Below, piece by piece: positions 17,386 through 26,944 of a stretch of DNA of 29,859 bases. A program made the position numbers and the translations under genes. Location of the stretch: NCBI GenBank assembly GCA_001839685.1, contig MLAK01001161.1, positions 1 to 29,859 on the forward strand, read 5' to 3'. The stretch is from Tritrichomonas foetus. Taxonomy: Eukaryota > Parabasalia > Tritrichomonadida > Tritrichomonadidae. Numbering within the stretch: position 1 is the stretch's first letter; every line of letters starts with the position of its first letter. The notes under the pieces are model-generated. The model searched no databases, was not told the origin of the DNA, and saw only the letters and a program-made list of their open reading frames with translations.

Positions 17386-18327
17386 ATGGATGAAAAGAAG
17401 GAAGTCCCTCATTCTCAATCTCGTTTCTTACAGCAACGTTTACCTGCTTGTCATCCACGATTCTCACCATGCGTCTCATCAATTTTTTATCTAGCTATTT
17501 CAGTCATATCTTTAATTTTCGCTATTTGTTATCTTTTGGCCAACCAAGACCTATTCGAAGTTGTTACTCGCTATGACGATGTATGTGACGGAAAAGCAAC
17601 CTGCCAAGTGACAGTCCATTTCGATAAAGATATCAAAAGTCAGCTTTTTGTTTACTACGAGCTCTCAAAATTTTACCAGGTCAACTTCATGTATACCAGC
17701 TCCAAAAGCTGGAAACAGCTGGAAGGCGAATTTGTTGAGGAATCTGATCTCAAAAAATGCAATCCACTTTTGAAAGACAGCAACGATATCGTTTATGCGC
17801 CATGCGGAACAGTTCCTCTATCGGTTTTTAATGACACTTTCCAATTTGACAGCAAACTTCCTAAATTCACTGATGAGGGAATTACAATTCCCTCAATTTG
17901 GAAATTTTTCAAGCAAACAAATGAAAAATACCCAAAAGCAGGAGCTTGGCTCGATAATAATACACTTTTTGAAGATGGCCAGCAAAACGAAAGGTTTGTA
18001 AATTGGATTCAAACAGCAGCTTTCCCAAAATTCAGAAAATTGTGGGCAAAAACTTCGAACGATGTGGACATTCCAAAAGGTGACTATGTTGTGACGATAA
18101 CAAATAATTTCCCTGTGTCGTCGTTTAAAGGAACCAAATCTATTGTGTTCACCGAAACATCATGGACAGGTGGAAGAAATATGTTTCTTCCATACTTCTT
18201 CTTTGTCGTCTTTGGTGTCAGTTTTGCCATTTCTATTATTTTAGCAATTTTGTATTTCACAAATGCTTTTCCACTTTATAAAGCAATTGCAAATAATGAC
18301 TCACCACTTCACAAGAAGATGTTGTAA
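17386..18327 (+). CDS. CDC50/LEM3 family protein, P4-ATPase (lipid flippase) beta subunit
   Basis: 313 residues with the complete family plan: a cytosolic N-terminus with FLQQRLPACHP (14-24), a first membrane helix (about 32-52), a large lumenal domain and a second helix (about 268-291). Family signatures are YYELSKFYQ (90-98), APCGTVPLSVFNDT (138-151), FVNWIQTAAFPKFRKLW (204-220), the PKGDY...NNFPVSSFKGTKS stretch, and SWTGGRNMFLPY (259-270). Four lumenal cysteines (67, 73, 125, 140) can form two disulfides, fewer than the three pairs of some animal members. N149 and N191 are N-glycosylation sequons. These subunits chaperone P4-ATPases out of the ER and take part in aminophospholipid flipping. 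No P4-ATPase gene is in the window. Confidence 0.96.
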   Translation: MDEKKEVPHSQSRFLQQRLPACHPRFSPCVSSIFYLAISVISLIFAICYLLANQDLFEVVTRYDDVCDGKATCQVTVHFDKDIKSQLFVYYELSKFYQVNFMYTSSKSWKQLEGEFVEESDLKKCNPLLKDSNDIVYAPCGTVPLSVFNDTFQFDSKLPKFTDEGITIPSIWKFFKQTNEKYPKAGAWLDNNTLFEDGQQNERFVNWIQTAAFPKFRKLWAKTSNDVDIPKGDYVVTITNNFPVSSFKGTKSIVFTETSWTGGRNMFLPYFFFVVFGVSFAISIILAILYFTNAFPLYKAIANNDSPLHKKML

Positions 18328-18640
18328 ATCACTATTTATGAATATGCGCCATAAATAAACTATTTGATATCTAGGAATTCTAATTTATATAATTTTATAT
18401 TTCGAATTTCAGTTTTATATTTATTTTATATTTATATATTCTCATGAATAAATCTTTGATATGTTTTACATTTCTTTTCCTGATCAGAATATTGGACAGT
18501 TAATCTCTCCATGATTTAGTCATTTTATGTTCTAAACTTTCCATATTATTCAGGACTTATATGAAATCCTATATTTATGAAATGAATATGGAAAAAGTAA
18601 TCTATAAATAATTATTTATATATATAACAACTACAATAAT
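18328..18640. other. Convergent spacer
   Basis: About 310 bp of very AT-rich sequence with TTTATATTTA-like simple repetition (around 18390-18440). Nothing further is recognised. Confidence 0.4.
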
Positions 18641-21600
18641 TCATGCTGACCCACCTCGACTTAAGGCAATAACTTGATCAATTTCCTTTTCCGTAATTAT
18701 ATATGGTAGAATTCTCATTAATTCAGTGATGTCAAGCTGGTCAATATCATTGTAAAATTCCGCATTTCCAAATTGAACAGTTCTTCCTCTTTCATAAGAA
18801 GAAACAGTCTGTTTTGGTCTTGATCCTGTTGGTCCAATCAATGCATCAAGTTTTCCAGGTTCGTTGCAGCCTTCCTTATATTGAATTGCAACAGCTTTGT
18901 ATTGTCCATCATCATCGGTTGTTGAATTTATTTGTTGCAGACCTTTCTGTGTTATGAATTCATTGTCATACATGTTAGAATGAAATGACGATTTTCCTTT
19001 TGCAGTGTGTGGTAAATGATTTGAAGAGTGATTTTGAAGTGTTATTTTTGAATTTATTGCTAAAGATTCCATGGATTTTGTTTCTCTCATATTAGCCTGC
19101 TGCATTTCCATTCTTTGAACGATAAGTAAGCGATAATCTTTTTCTTTTTGGGCGAACTGTGCAGCTACTTGATCAAGTGTTTGAACTAAGATTGGACCTT
19201 GATCAGGATTATCATGAAATGCCTTCAATAAACAATTAACAGTTTGATGAAGGTCTATTTTTTGTGAAAATTCTTTATAAATTGAATGAATTCTTTCTTT
19301 CAAGGGAGTTTTAACAGTTTTATCTATTCCAACAAAGGTAGGCCTTTTTCTGAGCATTCTTGCACGTCTTCGCATTTTTTCGAATTCGTTTCGTTGATCA
19401 TTTTCAGCAATTATATAAACTAAATCATATAAAATCGATTTTAAAGTATTGGGATCATCAAATCTATCTTCTTCTACATTTTCTTCTTGTTTTGATTGTT
19501 CGTTGTGTATTTCTTGATTATTTACAGCTTTAGTATTATCAATGCATAAGTGTTTATTATTACTATTTAGTGTGGATGGTGCAGCTGTTAAAGGACGAAG
19601 CATCATGGCTCTTTTCTTACTGTTTGAAATTCGAACAGTTGTGAAATTTAAAGGTTTTGATGTTCGACCAATTCCTCGGCCGCCACCACCAAAATTGACA
19701 ACTTTCCCTGCATTCTGATCAGAAAGTGGATCAAGTGAACCTGCAGTCAGTGTTGGTTTAGCAATTTTATATAAAGGATTAATTACTTGTGTTTTATTTT
19801 GTTGTTCAATATTTGGTGTTGTTCTTCCCTTTTTATCCTTGGATTTTCCATCTGTGTATAATAGGCCAGTTAGTGGGCTTGTTTCTTTAATTATTTTTTT
19901 CATTGATGATGTTATCTCGCGTTTATCTTTAATTACAATTGGACCATTTTGTTTTCTTTTTGCATATGCACTTTTCATTTTATTCAATCTTGATTGAATC
20001 ATTGGTTGGAATCGAGTTTTCTTTAAATAGCGATTCTTATTTTCGTCATCATTGTCAAGAAGTGTATTTTTAGGAAGCTCATCTGGATCGATTTCAACTA
20101 ATAAGCCTTCTTCATTTTCTTCTTGAACGAATTTTTTTAAAATATGAAAAACAACCTTATTCACAGTTGTAGCAACCGATGAATCTGTTGCATCTTTCAT
20201 TGCATACGGTGTTGCTAGAGGCATTTGTTGAATTTTTTGTTGGAGTTCTTTATCATTTGCAGCACCATCAATTTCATTATCATGAAACATATCATCACCA
20301 TGATCATCGTCAATTCTTCCATCGATTTCTTCCTTCATTCTTTCATACTGAAGACGATCATCATCATCATCAAGCTTCTTGATATTTGAATTGTCATCAT
20401 CTTCCTCTTCATCGTCATAGTAGTCATAATCATAAGCTTCAAATTCGTTGCCATTTTTATCTTTTTTAAGAACTTTTATCATTTTCTTTTTCCTTCTTAA
20501 TTTATAACGTCGACTATCGAAAACTGCATACATTTCATTAACTTCTGTATTTTCTATTTCAGATTTTAGATTTTTGGATATTTTTGTGCCTAAATTGCTT
20601 TTTACCTCTTCTATGTAACTTTTCTTTTTTCGGCATTTATTTTTTTCTTTTCTATATTTTTCAACTGTTGGTGTAACAGCATGTTGATTTGAACGCATAT
20701 CAATTCCAGATGCTGCTAGTGATGGTTTTCTTATATTGGATTCAACCACAAGCTTTCTTTTAAGATTTTGTGCGTAAAAGTTTTCATGAATATTTCTCCC
20801 AAAAAGCATTTCAAGGAATATTTTGTATTTTTTCTCTGGTGTTAATCCATTTTCATCTTTTTTATCTTCAAGAACACCAACAGAACGCATGACTAAATCG
20901 GAGAATCCAAAGTTAACAGATTCTACATGATTCTCTTGATTCTGCATTTCAAATTGTATTTTTTTCTTGATTGATTCTTTTTCATTGACAACTAAATCTA
21001 TTCTCGGCGAATCTTCTTCTTGTGTTGATCGACTGCTTGTAGAAACAGCATCAATATCTCTAGATGAGATAATTGTTTCGGCAAAAGAAGATGTATCTGT
21101 TGTATTTAACATTGAGAGCATATTACTTGTAACTTTATCACTAAATACCATTGAATTGGCTGAATTATTTAAACTTAAGAGTATTGAATCACTATCGGTT
21201 TGTAAAGACAATTCTTTTCCATTTTCATTATTATTCTCCTGATCATCACCATCATTAAAATAACTAAAATCGATTCGGGCGTAATTTTGGTTTGCTAAAA
21301 CTTGTGGTTTTCGATTCTGTCCTGGGAACTTTAAAGACAATTTTTCAACAAAACCTGATTTTTGTTTCGTTTTAACATTCATATTAGAATATTTATGGAA
21401 TGGATCTGAACGTGTATTTGTCTTAATTCCATTAGTAGTTACATTATGGTTAGTTTTTCCTGCAAGAAGCATGTCAAATCGACTTGCAATATCACGTCCA
21501 AGTTCAGTTCGAAGACCATCATTTTTAATTTGAATATGTAATTTCCGAATAGCATCAGTGAATGAGGAATAAGGTGCTGTACAGCCTGGAACTAGAGCAA

Positions 21601-23587
21601 AAATTGATTCATTTGGAACATAATCTGCTTGAGCAAATTGAATAATTGGAACAAGAACTTTAAATGCAGATTCGATATCTTGATTAGCAATTACAACTTT
21701 ATTAAGTGTTGTAAAGTTTGATTTTACGTTTTTTAAAGAAGTTGCATCATTATGTGTTTCATGTGATATTATTATTAACCGATCACGATGAATACAAAGC
21801 TGCCTATTATTTAAAGCTCTTTTATTATTTTCTTTAATTAATTTTAAAACCTGGCTAAATTTTTCTTCGGATGCTAAATTATGAATTGCTAAGAAATGAA
21901 CAGCTTTTTTAAATTGGCGTTTACTTTTTTCTTCATATGATAATTCTTCTCTTCCTCGTTGACTTATTCGTTTTGCTGTGAAAATTGCCGTAGTTCGTAA
22001 AAATAAAGAGGTATCATGATTCATAGATTTCCAAACATCAAAAAATAAGTGTCTAATTTGTCGAATTCCATTTGATTTATTTTCACGTTGTTGAATTTCA
22101 AGAGCTTTCTTAGAGTCATCAACAATTAAAAACATATTAGTTCCCTCTAATTCACCATCACTGACACGATAATATAAATCCAATGATTCTCTTTTAAATT
22201 TATTTGAACGCCAAGAAACAGGGGTAATTGTTGGTGGTGCTGTTCTTTTTAAAAGTCCAGCCATGGATTTTCTTTTTGCTGTTTCATAATCAGTTACCCT
22301 TATATTTTCAAAGACAAATTGATGCCAATGTCGTCTTCGACGAATCAAAGTTAACCATGCATAAAAAGTATGGCTGATTGCTTCACTTATTTGGTCTTTT
22401 TGAAGTACAGCAACAAAATATAAGGCAAGACTCGGATTTTTCTGAATTTGAATATAAGAATGAGTTTGGCAAACCTCGCAAATTCTTTTATTTTTTTCAA
22501 AAACACTTAACGCTCGATATTTCACATACATTTCATGCCTTTTTTTCAAAGCTTCGTAAAGTAAATTTAAATGTTTTCTTCGATTAACTGCACCAAGCCA
22601 ACGACGAAGAACAAATCGCATTGAAGTGATTTTATTATCGTTTTCAACAAGGAATTTCATCCATCCACGCAAAGCGAGCTTCATTCGATTACTATTCGAA
22701 CGATCAATAGCATTATTCATTGTTAAAACTTCCCTTTTTCTCTGAATAACTAAATAATTAAGCGCTTGGAAAGCATTCGCTTTCAATGTAATATTTCTAA
22801 ACTGATCAGCCTTATGAATACGATTTTTAATAGCTGTTTGCACTTCAATAAAATGATTCCATTGGGGAAGATTTGCACCACGAATTTTATGAATTGATCT
22901 TTGTGGTTTCTTTTGACGAGTATATTTATGCCACATTTGAAAACAAACATATAAATTTCCAAACCTACGACGACTCATTTCATCGAATTGGAAATTATTT
23001 TTGAATTTCTTTTCATCACGAGATTTGGCATTTTGAAGCCTCCATAAAGTGAAAATTTTGCGAAGTGATGAAGCGAAAACCAGTTTGACAAATTTGACAA
23101 GTTTTTGTTCAGGAATTGACTTTGGAATTAAAATCAAATTGGTAACTGTAAAGCTTTCAAAAGAAGGACAATAAAACATTTTTGTGCTTGTCTTGATTTT
23201 CAAAAGTCGACTATTAATTATTTGTTTATACAACAAATTTCTTTTTGGATGAGGAAGAAAAGATTGAAGAATTATAAGATTATAATATGGCGTTAAATTA
23301 CCAATTCTAACATATTTGTAGTTTTCAAAAAAAGTTCGATATTTTTTATGAATTTTATACATTCGCCAAGTGCTTTGGATTAAAAGTGCACTGTTGTTTA
23401 GTTGTGATAAATTCTTTTGATTAGAAATTGAAGCCCGCAATTTCTCTAATTCATAATCAACTCCTGGAAATAATAGATTTTTGGTTTTTCTGCTTATTTG
23501 AACGGTCTTGGGTCGATTCCTATTGGTATTAATCAATATTCCATATTCATCAGTTGGAGAGAGCGAAAACTCTCTCCAATTGGACAT
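18641..23587 (-). CDS. Large protein with IQ motif and six Sfi1-like F/L-x-x-W motifs
   Basis: 1648 residues. An IQ-type calmodulin/centrin motif lies at about 69-84 (IQSTWRMYKIHKKYR). Residues 170-520 contain six F/L-x-x-W motifs in basic helices, with W at 182, 219, 309, 330, 411 and 519 (FTLWR, FQMWH, LRGWM, LRRWL, FYAWL, FDVWK). This is the core of the centrin-binding repeats of Sfi1, though the spacing here is irregular. The central part (about 700-1400) is hydrophilic and probably disordered, with a strongly acidic Asp/Glu stretch encoded near 20270-20440. Helical segments return after residue 1440. A centrin-binding role at basal bodies or striated fibres is inferred; myosin-like IQ scaffolds are an alternative. 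The ATG at 23587 is the first in frame. Confidence 0.85.
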   Translation of the reverse strand: MSNWREFSLSPTDEYGILINTNRNRPKTVQISRKTKNLLFPGVDYELEKLRASISNQKNLSQLNNSALLIQSTWRMYKIHKKYRTFFENYKYVRIGNLTPYYNLIILQSFLPHPKRNLLYKQIINSRLLKIKTSTKMFYCPSFESFTVTNLILIPKSIPEQKLVKFVKLVFASSLRKIFTLWRLQNAKSRDEKKFKNNFQFDEMSRRRFGNLYVCFQMWHKYTRQKKPQRSIHKIRGANLPQWNHFIEVQTAIKNRIHKADQFRNITLKANAFQALNYLVIQRKREVLTMNNAIDRSNSNRMKLALRGWMKFLVENDNKITSMRFVLRRWLGAVNRRKHLNLLYEALKKRHEMYVKYRALSVFEKNKRICEVCQTHSYIQIQKNPSLALYFVAVLQKDQISEAISHTFYAWLTLIRRRRHWHQFVFENIRVTDYETAKRKSMAGLLKRTAPPTITPVSWRSNKFKRESLDLYYRVSDGELEGTNMFLIVDDSKKALEIQQRENKSNGIRQIRHLFFDVWKSMNHDTSLFLRTTAIFTAKRISQRGREELSYEEKSKRQFKKAVHFLAIHNLASEEKFSQVLKLIKENNKRALNNRQLCIHRDRLIIISHETHNDATSLKNVKSNFTTLNKVVIANQDIESAFKVLVPIIQFAQADYVPNESIFALVPGCTAPYSSFTDAIRKLHIQIKNDGLRTELGRDIASRFDMLLAGKTNHNVTTNGIKTNTRSDPFHKYSNMNVKTKQKSGFVEKLSLKFPGQNRKPQVLANQNYARIDFSYFNDGDDQENNNENGKELSLQTDSDSILLSLNNSANSMVFSDKVTSNMLSMLNTTDTSSFAETIISSRDIDAVSTSSRSTQEEDSPRIDLVVNEKESIKKKIQFEMQNQENHVESVNFGFSDLVMRSVGVLEDKKDENGLTPEKKYKIFLEMLFGRNIHENFYAQNLKRKLVVESNIRKPSLAASGIDMRSNQHAVTPTVEKYRKEKNKCRKKKSYIEEVKSNLGTKISKNLKSEIENTEVNEMYAVFDSRRYKLRRKKKMIKVLKKDKNGNEFEAYDYDYYDDEEEDDDNSNIKKLDDDDDRLQYERMKEEIDGRIDDDHGDDMFHDNEIDGAANDKELQQKIQQMPLATPYAMKDATDSSVATTVNKVVFHILKKFVQEENEEGLLVEIDPDELPKNTLLDNDDENKNRYLKKTRFQPMIQSRLNKMKSAYAKRKQNGPIVIKDKREITSSMKKIIKETSPLTGLLYTDGKSKDKKGRTTPNIEQQNKTQVINPLYKIAKPTLTAGSLDPLSDQNAGKVVNFGGGGRGIGRTSKPLNFTTVRISNSKKRAMMLRPLTAAPSTLNSNNKHLCIDNTKAVNNQEIHNEQSKQEENVEEDRFDDPNTLKSILYDLVYIIAENDQRNEFEKMRRRARMLRKRPTFVGIDKTVKTPLKERIHSIYKEFSQKIDLHQTVNCLLKAFHDNPDQGPILVQTLDQVAAQFAQKEKDYRLLIVQRMEMQQANMRETKSMESLAINSKITLQNHSSNHLPHTAKGKSSFHSNMYDNEFITQKGLQQINSTTDDDGQYKAVAIQYKEGCNEPGKLDALIGPTGSRPKQTVSSYERGRTVQFGNAEFYNDIDQLDITELMRILPYIITEKEIDQVIALSRGGSA

Positions 23588-23744
23588 TTTCGAAAATTGT
23601 TTAGCTAAATATTCGTTTTTTGAATATTGCCAGCCAAATATATTATGAATAAATTAGTGAAGCAAATACATTAAACTTTTTCAATATAATATACAGAATT
23701 GTGGCCAGATAACTTATGAAAAAATAATATTCAATTTTCTGCTG
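23588..23744. promoter_or_regulatory. Short divergent promoter region
   Basis: This 157-bp spacer must serve both the Sfi1-like gene (-) and the LRR gene (+). It contains AAACTTTTTCAA (23673-23684), the recurring motif, about 86 bp from the left ATG and 61 bp from the right one. TCAATTTTCT lies just before the + strand ATG and loosely resembles a trichomonad initiator. Confidence 0.4.
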
Positions 23745-24761
23745 ATGACACTTGTTGGGCAAGTTGTTCAAGATAATATCAAATTTATTCTCTATGATGA
23801 TAATACTGCTAAAATTGTCAGTTCACCAAATGTAACAGGTGATGTTTTAATTCCTCTTTTGGTAAGAAATAGATTTTGGGTAACAGAAATTCAATCTGGT
23901 GCATTTGCTAACACCAAAATTAAATCTTTAAGATTTCCAAAAAATTCTTATGTTTCTTCATTGAGTCATAAAATGTTTTTTCATTCCACAATTGAACATC
24001 TCCTAATTCCATCAACAATTCGCCATTATGAAGATGGATGGTGTTTTGGTGCTTTCAATTTGAATAGAGTTGAAATTATTGGTGAAAATAATCAATCATT
24101 TCACTCAAAAGATGGACTTACATTTTCAGTCATTCAAAATAGAGCCGTTCATCTTCTTTTTTGTGAAAGGTCTCGATATACTGTAGTTATTCCTAATTTT
24201 GTAAAGAAAATTTGCTCGATGGCTCTTTCTTTCAATAGATTAACAAATATAACTTTTGATGATTCATCAATGCTAACAAAAATTGGTAATTCTGCATTCA
24301 GAGAAAGTTCAATTGAAAAAATTGTCATTCCTTCTTCTGTTGTTGAAATTGAGGATTATGCTTTTTATGGTTGTAAAAATTTAACAGCAGTGAGTTTTGG
24401 AGAAGGTGATTATTTAAACAATAATCCTAAGCCTGCTTCTAGTCTCCTTCAATTTTTAGGTAAAGAAGTATTTTCGAATACAGCAATTAATTATTTGAAT
24501 ATTGTGTCTGAAATCAAAAGCATTCAGTCTGGATGTTTTAGAAGCTGCCAAAATTTGACCAAAGTGATATTTCGTGTTCCAACTTTGGTGAAACTAGAAC
24601 AAAATGTTTTCGAAGATGTTCATCCTGATTTTTATATAGAAAATGTCCCAGGTGTAGAGTTTCAAGGTGCAGGAGCAGATGATAATTTTGAATTAATTCG
24701 AGACATTGTTACTACCAAACATAAATTTATCAGGCTGATAAATAAACTCTCTGAATCATAA
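23745..24761 (+). CDS. BspA-like leucine-rich repeat protein (LRR_5 type)
   Basis: 338 residues with the repeat pattern of the BspA/LRR_5 family: units such as IGNSAFRESSIEKIVIPSSV, then EIEDYAFYGCKNLTAVSF and IQSGCFRSCQNLTKVIF. About eight units spread from residue 45 to 285, each with an F-x-x-C/S-x-x-L/I turn followed by a V-x-I/F strand. Trichomonads encode very large families of these proteins, some at the cell surface. This copy has no signal peptide, no membrane helix and no Pro-rich tail, so it is probably cytosolic or a short family member. The partner is unknown. The start is the first ATG after the short divergent promoter region. Confidence 0.9.
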   Translation: MTLVGQVVQDNIKFILYDDNTAKIVSSPNVTGDVLIPLLVRNRFWVTEIQSGAFANTKIKSLRFPKNSYVSSLSHKMFFHSTIEHLLIPSTIRHYEDGWCFGAFNLNRVEIIGENNQSFHSKDGLTFSVIQNRAVHLLFCERSRYTVVIPNFVKKICSMALSFNRLTNITFDDSSMLTKIGNSAFRESSIEKIVIPSSVVEIEDYAFYGCKNLTAVSFGEGDYLNNNPKPASSLLQFLGKEVFSNTAINYLNIVSEIKSIQSGCFRSCQNLTKVIFRVPTLVKLEQNVFEDVHPDFYIENVPGVEFQGAGADDNFELIRDIVTTKHKFIRLINKLSES

Positions 24762-25161
24762 TTCTTCTTTAGTTTGAATAGATATCAAATATATAGTTGT
24801 TTGAATAAAATTAAAAAAGATTCCAAAACATAAAATGACTCTTTTGCGATTTAAATACCTCCTGCACATCGAACTCAAAAATTAATTCTTCTCAAAATTA
24901 CAATTCATATATAATTGGCTGCTCCAACACGATAATGAATTAGTGAAAAATAAAAAATAATGCAAAAAAATAAACATTATCATAATAGTTAAGCTATTCC
25001 AAATTCGAAAAATGAAAACAGACGATAATGTAAATATAAAAGAAAATGAAGTGGGGATAAAAAAATTAAAAAAAGGACATCAAACTGGAAAAATAAACCG
25101 CATGATATTTTATTAATGACGAACACAGAAGCAATACAAAACAAGATATGTATAAATGCAA
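24762..25161. other. Convergent spacer with the second 18-bp repeat
   Basis: 400 bp, AT-rich; the repeat at 25127-25144 is the only structure noted. Confidence 0.5.
25127..25144. repeat. 18-bp repeat, copy 2
   Basis: Identical to 3917-3934; it lies 18 bp beyond the stop codon of the minus-strand winged-helix gene. Confidence 0.5.
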
Positions 25162-25974
25162 TTAAGTTTGACCATTTTTGTGGTTATTGGAATTTTTTTT
25201 GACATGTTTATACATTTCATCGATAGAAATATCTCTAATGTTCACTTTTTTCCAAGCATCAGGCATTTCATTTTTCCTTACAATAGCAGAAGGATGATGT
25301 CGTTTCTTATTGCTCCGCAAATTATACTGATTTGTATTAATGTCAAAGGAAAGTTCCTTTTTATTAACTAAAATTGATAGCATTGCTCGAATACGTCTTT
25401 TTCCAGTTGGATCGTAGTTATTCAATTCATAAAAATATCCAGGAGAGTTTATAAACTCTGATGATTTCTCGACAAGTTCATCTAAAGTAAAACCGTTTTT
25501 CTCTTCACATAATCTTGATCGGAACACATCTAAAAGTGAATTTTCAAATTTAGCATGTTCATTTGGTGAATCATCACAATTGGTATTGCATTTCCATATG
25601 CCACTATTTGGTTCAGTTTCGACGAATAATGTCATTCCATTTTTTTTGGTCCGAAAGTTGATATGGAGTAGCCTGGTGTTGGCAGAATCTCTGTAGTCTT
25701 TACTCGAGTTCTTTCTAATGAACTGCCAATGTTTCCTCAAGAACTTGAGAATTTGAATCTCGCTGGCACTTCCGTCTTGCAAATTCATACAACAAATGAT
25801 AGCTTTTTGAGTCATGGTGAGTGACTTTCCGTTAGCAACGCCTGAAATCTCAAATGGATGCTTAGAATTGATGATTAATGATTGTTCTTCATTTATTTGC
25901 TTTTGAGCGGCAGAGGTCGACTTCGGATGATCAGATTCACCTTTCAAAGATGATTTGCTCTTTGATTGCTTCAT
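25162..25974 (-). CDS. Probable tandem winged-helix DNA-binding protein
   Basis: 270 residues. After a hydrophilic, Ser/Lys-rich N-terminus (1-48), residues 52-130 read like a winged helix: MTQKAIICCMN (helix 1), SEIQILKFLRKHW (helix 2), TRLLHINF (recognition-helix position), then MTLFVET...SGIWKCN (wing strands with the usual GxW turn). Residues 143-221 repeat the plan: SLLDVFRSRLCEEKNG, TLDELVEKSSEFI, RRIRAMLSILV and KKELSFDINTNQYNL. The C-terminal 50 residues are basic, rich in Lys, Arg, His and Asn, which fits nucleic-acid binding. Trichomonads use winged-helix proteins for promoter recognition (IBP39 binds the initiator), but I cannot place this protein in that family. The fold call is judged by eye and could be wrong. 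Confidence 0.8.
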   Translation of the reverse strand: MKQSKSKSSLKGESDHPKSTSAAQKQINEEQSLIINSKHPFEISGVANGKSLTMTQKAIICCMNLQDGSASEIQILKFLRKHWQFIRKNSSKDYRDSANTRLLHINFRTKKNGMTLFVETEPNSGIWKCNTNCDDSPNEHAKFENSLLDVFRSRLCEEKNGFTLDELVEKSSEFINSPGYFYELNNYDPTGKRRIRAMLSILVNKKELSFDINTNQYNLRSNKKRHHPSAIVRKNEMPDAWKKVNIRDISIDEMYKHVKKNSNNHKNGQT

Positions 25975-26944
25975 TATTATTTGGCCTTTTCTATTTTATG
26001 AAGTTGCTTATTATAAATTTTTTGAATGGATCATTGAATTTTCATGAAGAGAAAAGGTGATAAAAAAAAAACGAAACGAAAATATGATAATTAGACTTTT
26101 CTCCTCATTGTAATATCTATTTACATTAATACTGATGAAGTGAAAAGTTCATATTGTGAATTTATTTTTCTAATTAATCAAAGATGATCGCGAAAAATAC
26201 AGTTCAGTTAACCAATAATAAAAGGAGAGTGGTTTTATTCAAAAAGTTTTTATGATGTTTTCTGTATTAATCCAATATTGAATTGATAAATAATCAAATT
26301 AAAAACCATATTTTTAAATATGGAAATAAATTTATATCTAATTGAATAGAATCTTGAAAAATTGAGAATTAACTTTCATCAATAGTTGGAAATTTTTGTG
26401 AAATAACTTTACATCTTTGAATAACCATTCAATTTCAATATTGCCCAAATAAAATGTCTCAAAAAGCCTTGTTCCTTAGATCAATTAGATTTGTGGTATG
26501 AAGAGAAAAAAAAATATGAGCTATGTCAAATATTTCAATAGAAACATTTTGTATTGAATGTTACAAAATTGATATGGAGGAAAATATTTTTTGAATATGC
26601 CTGATCCGAACGACTTTTGGTTGAAAAACGCTAAACGTTTAAAAATCGTTCAAAGTTAGGATAGGAATAACTAATTGTTTTAGCTTCAATTTCGTTTAAA
26701 ACAATCATTGTAGTTTCATATTCAATTTTATTCTTTTTTTTTTTTCAAAGGAAATTGAATATCAATATTTTTCATAACGAATAGCCGAATACCATATCAA
26801 AAAGTATAGTTAGAATTGAAAAGGCACCTTTCAAACTATGACTTTACAAGTAAGTAATTTGAATATTAAAGACCACATTATCAATTCAAAAATTATGATA
26901 ATTCTAAATATCCGTACGTTAAAAGATTATCGCACATTTCAAGA
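25975..26944. other. Long divergent spacer
   Basis: About 970 bp between the winged-helix gene (-) and the SAS-4-like gene (+). It contains A5GT motifs near 26240 and 26800, a short hairpin at 26306-26323, a less AT-rich stem-loop at 26608-26651 and a T run near 26733. No coding frame is convincing. Confidence 0.5.
26608..26651 (+). other. Candidate structured element (nested stem-loop)
   Basis: GAACGACTTTT (26608-26618) pairs with AAAAATCGTTC (26641-26651) with one mismatch, and AAACG (26626-26630) pairs with CGTTT (26636-26640) inside. The stretch is richer in G and C than the surrounding spacer. It could be an RNA structure or an operator-like site; chance cannot be excluded. Confidence 0.25.

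Noticed and set aside
20179..20382. His-rich plus-strand frame opposite the acidic region of the Sfi1-like gene
   Set aside because: The histidines are the antisense reading of GAT-rich aspartate codons; a shadow of the real gene.
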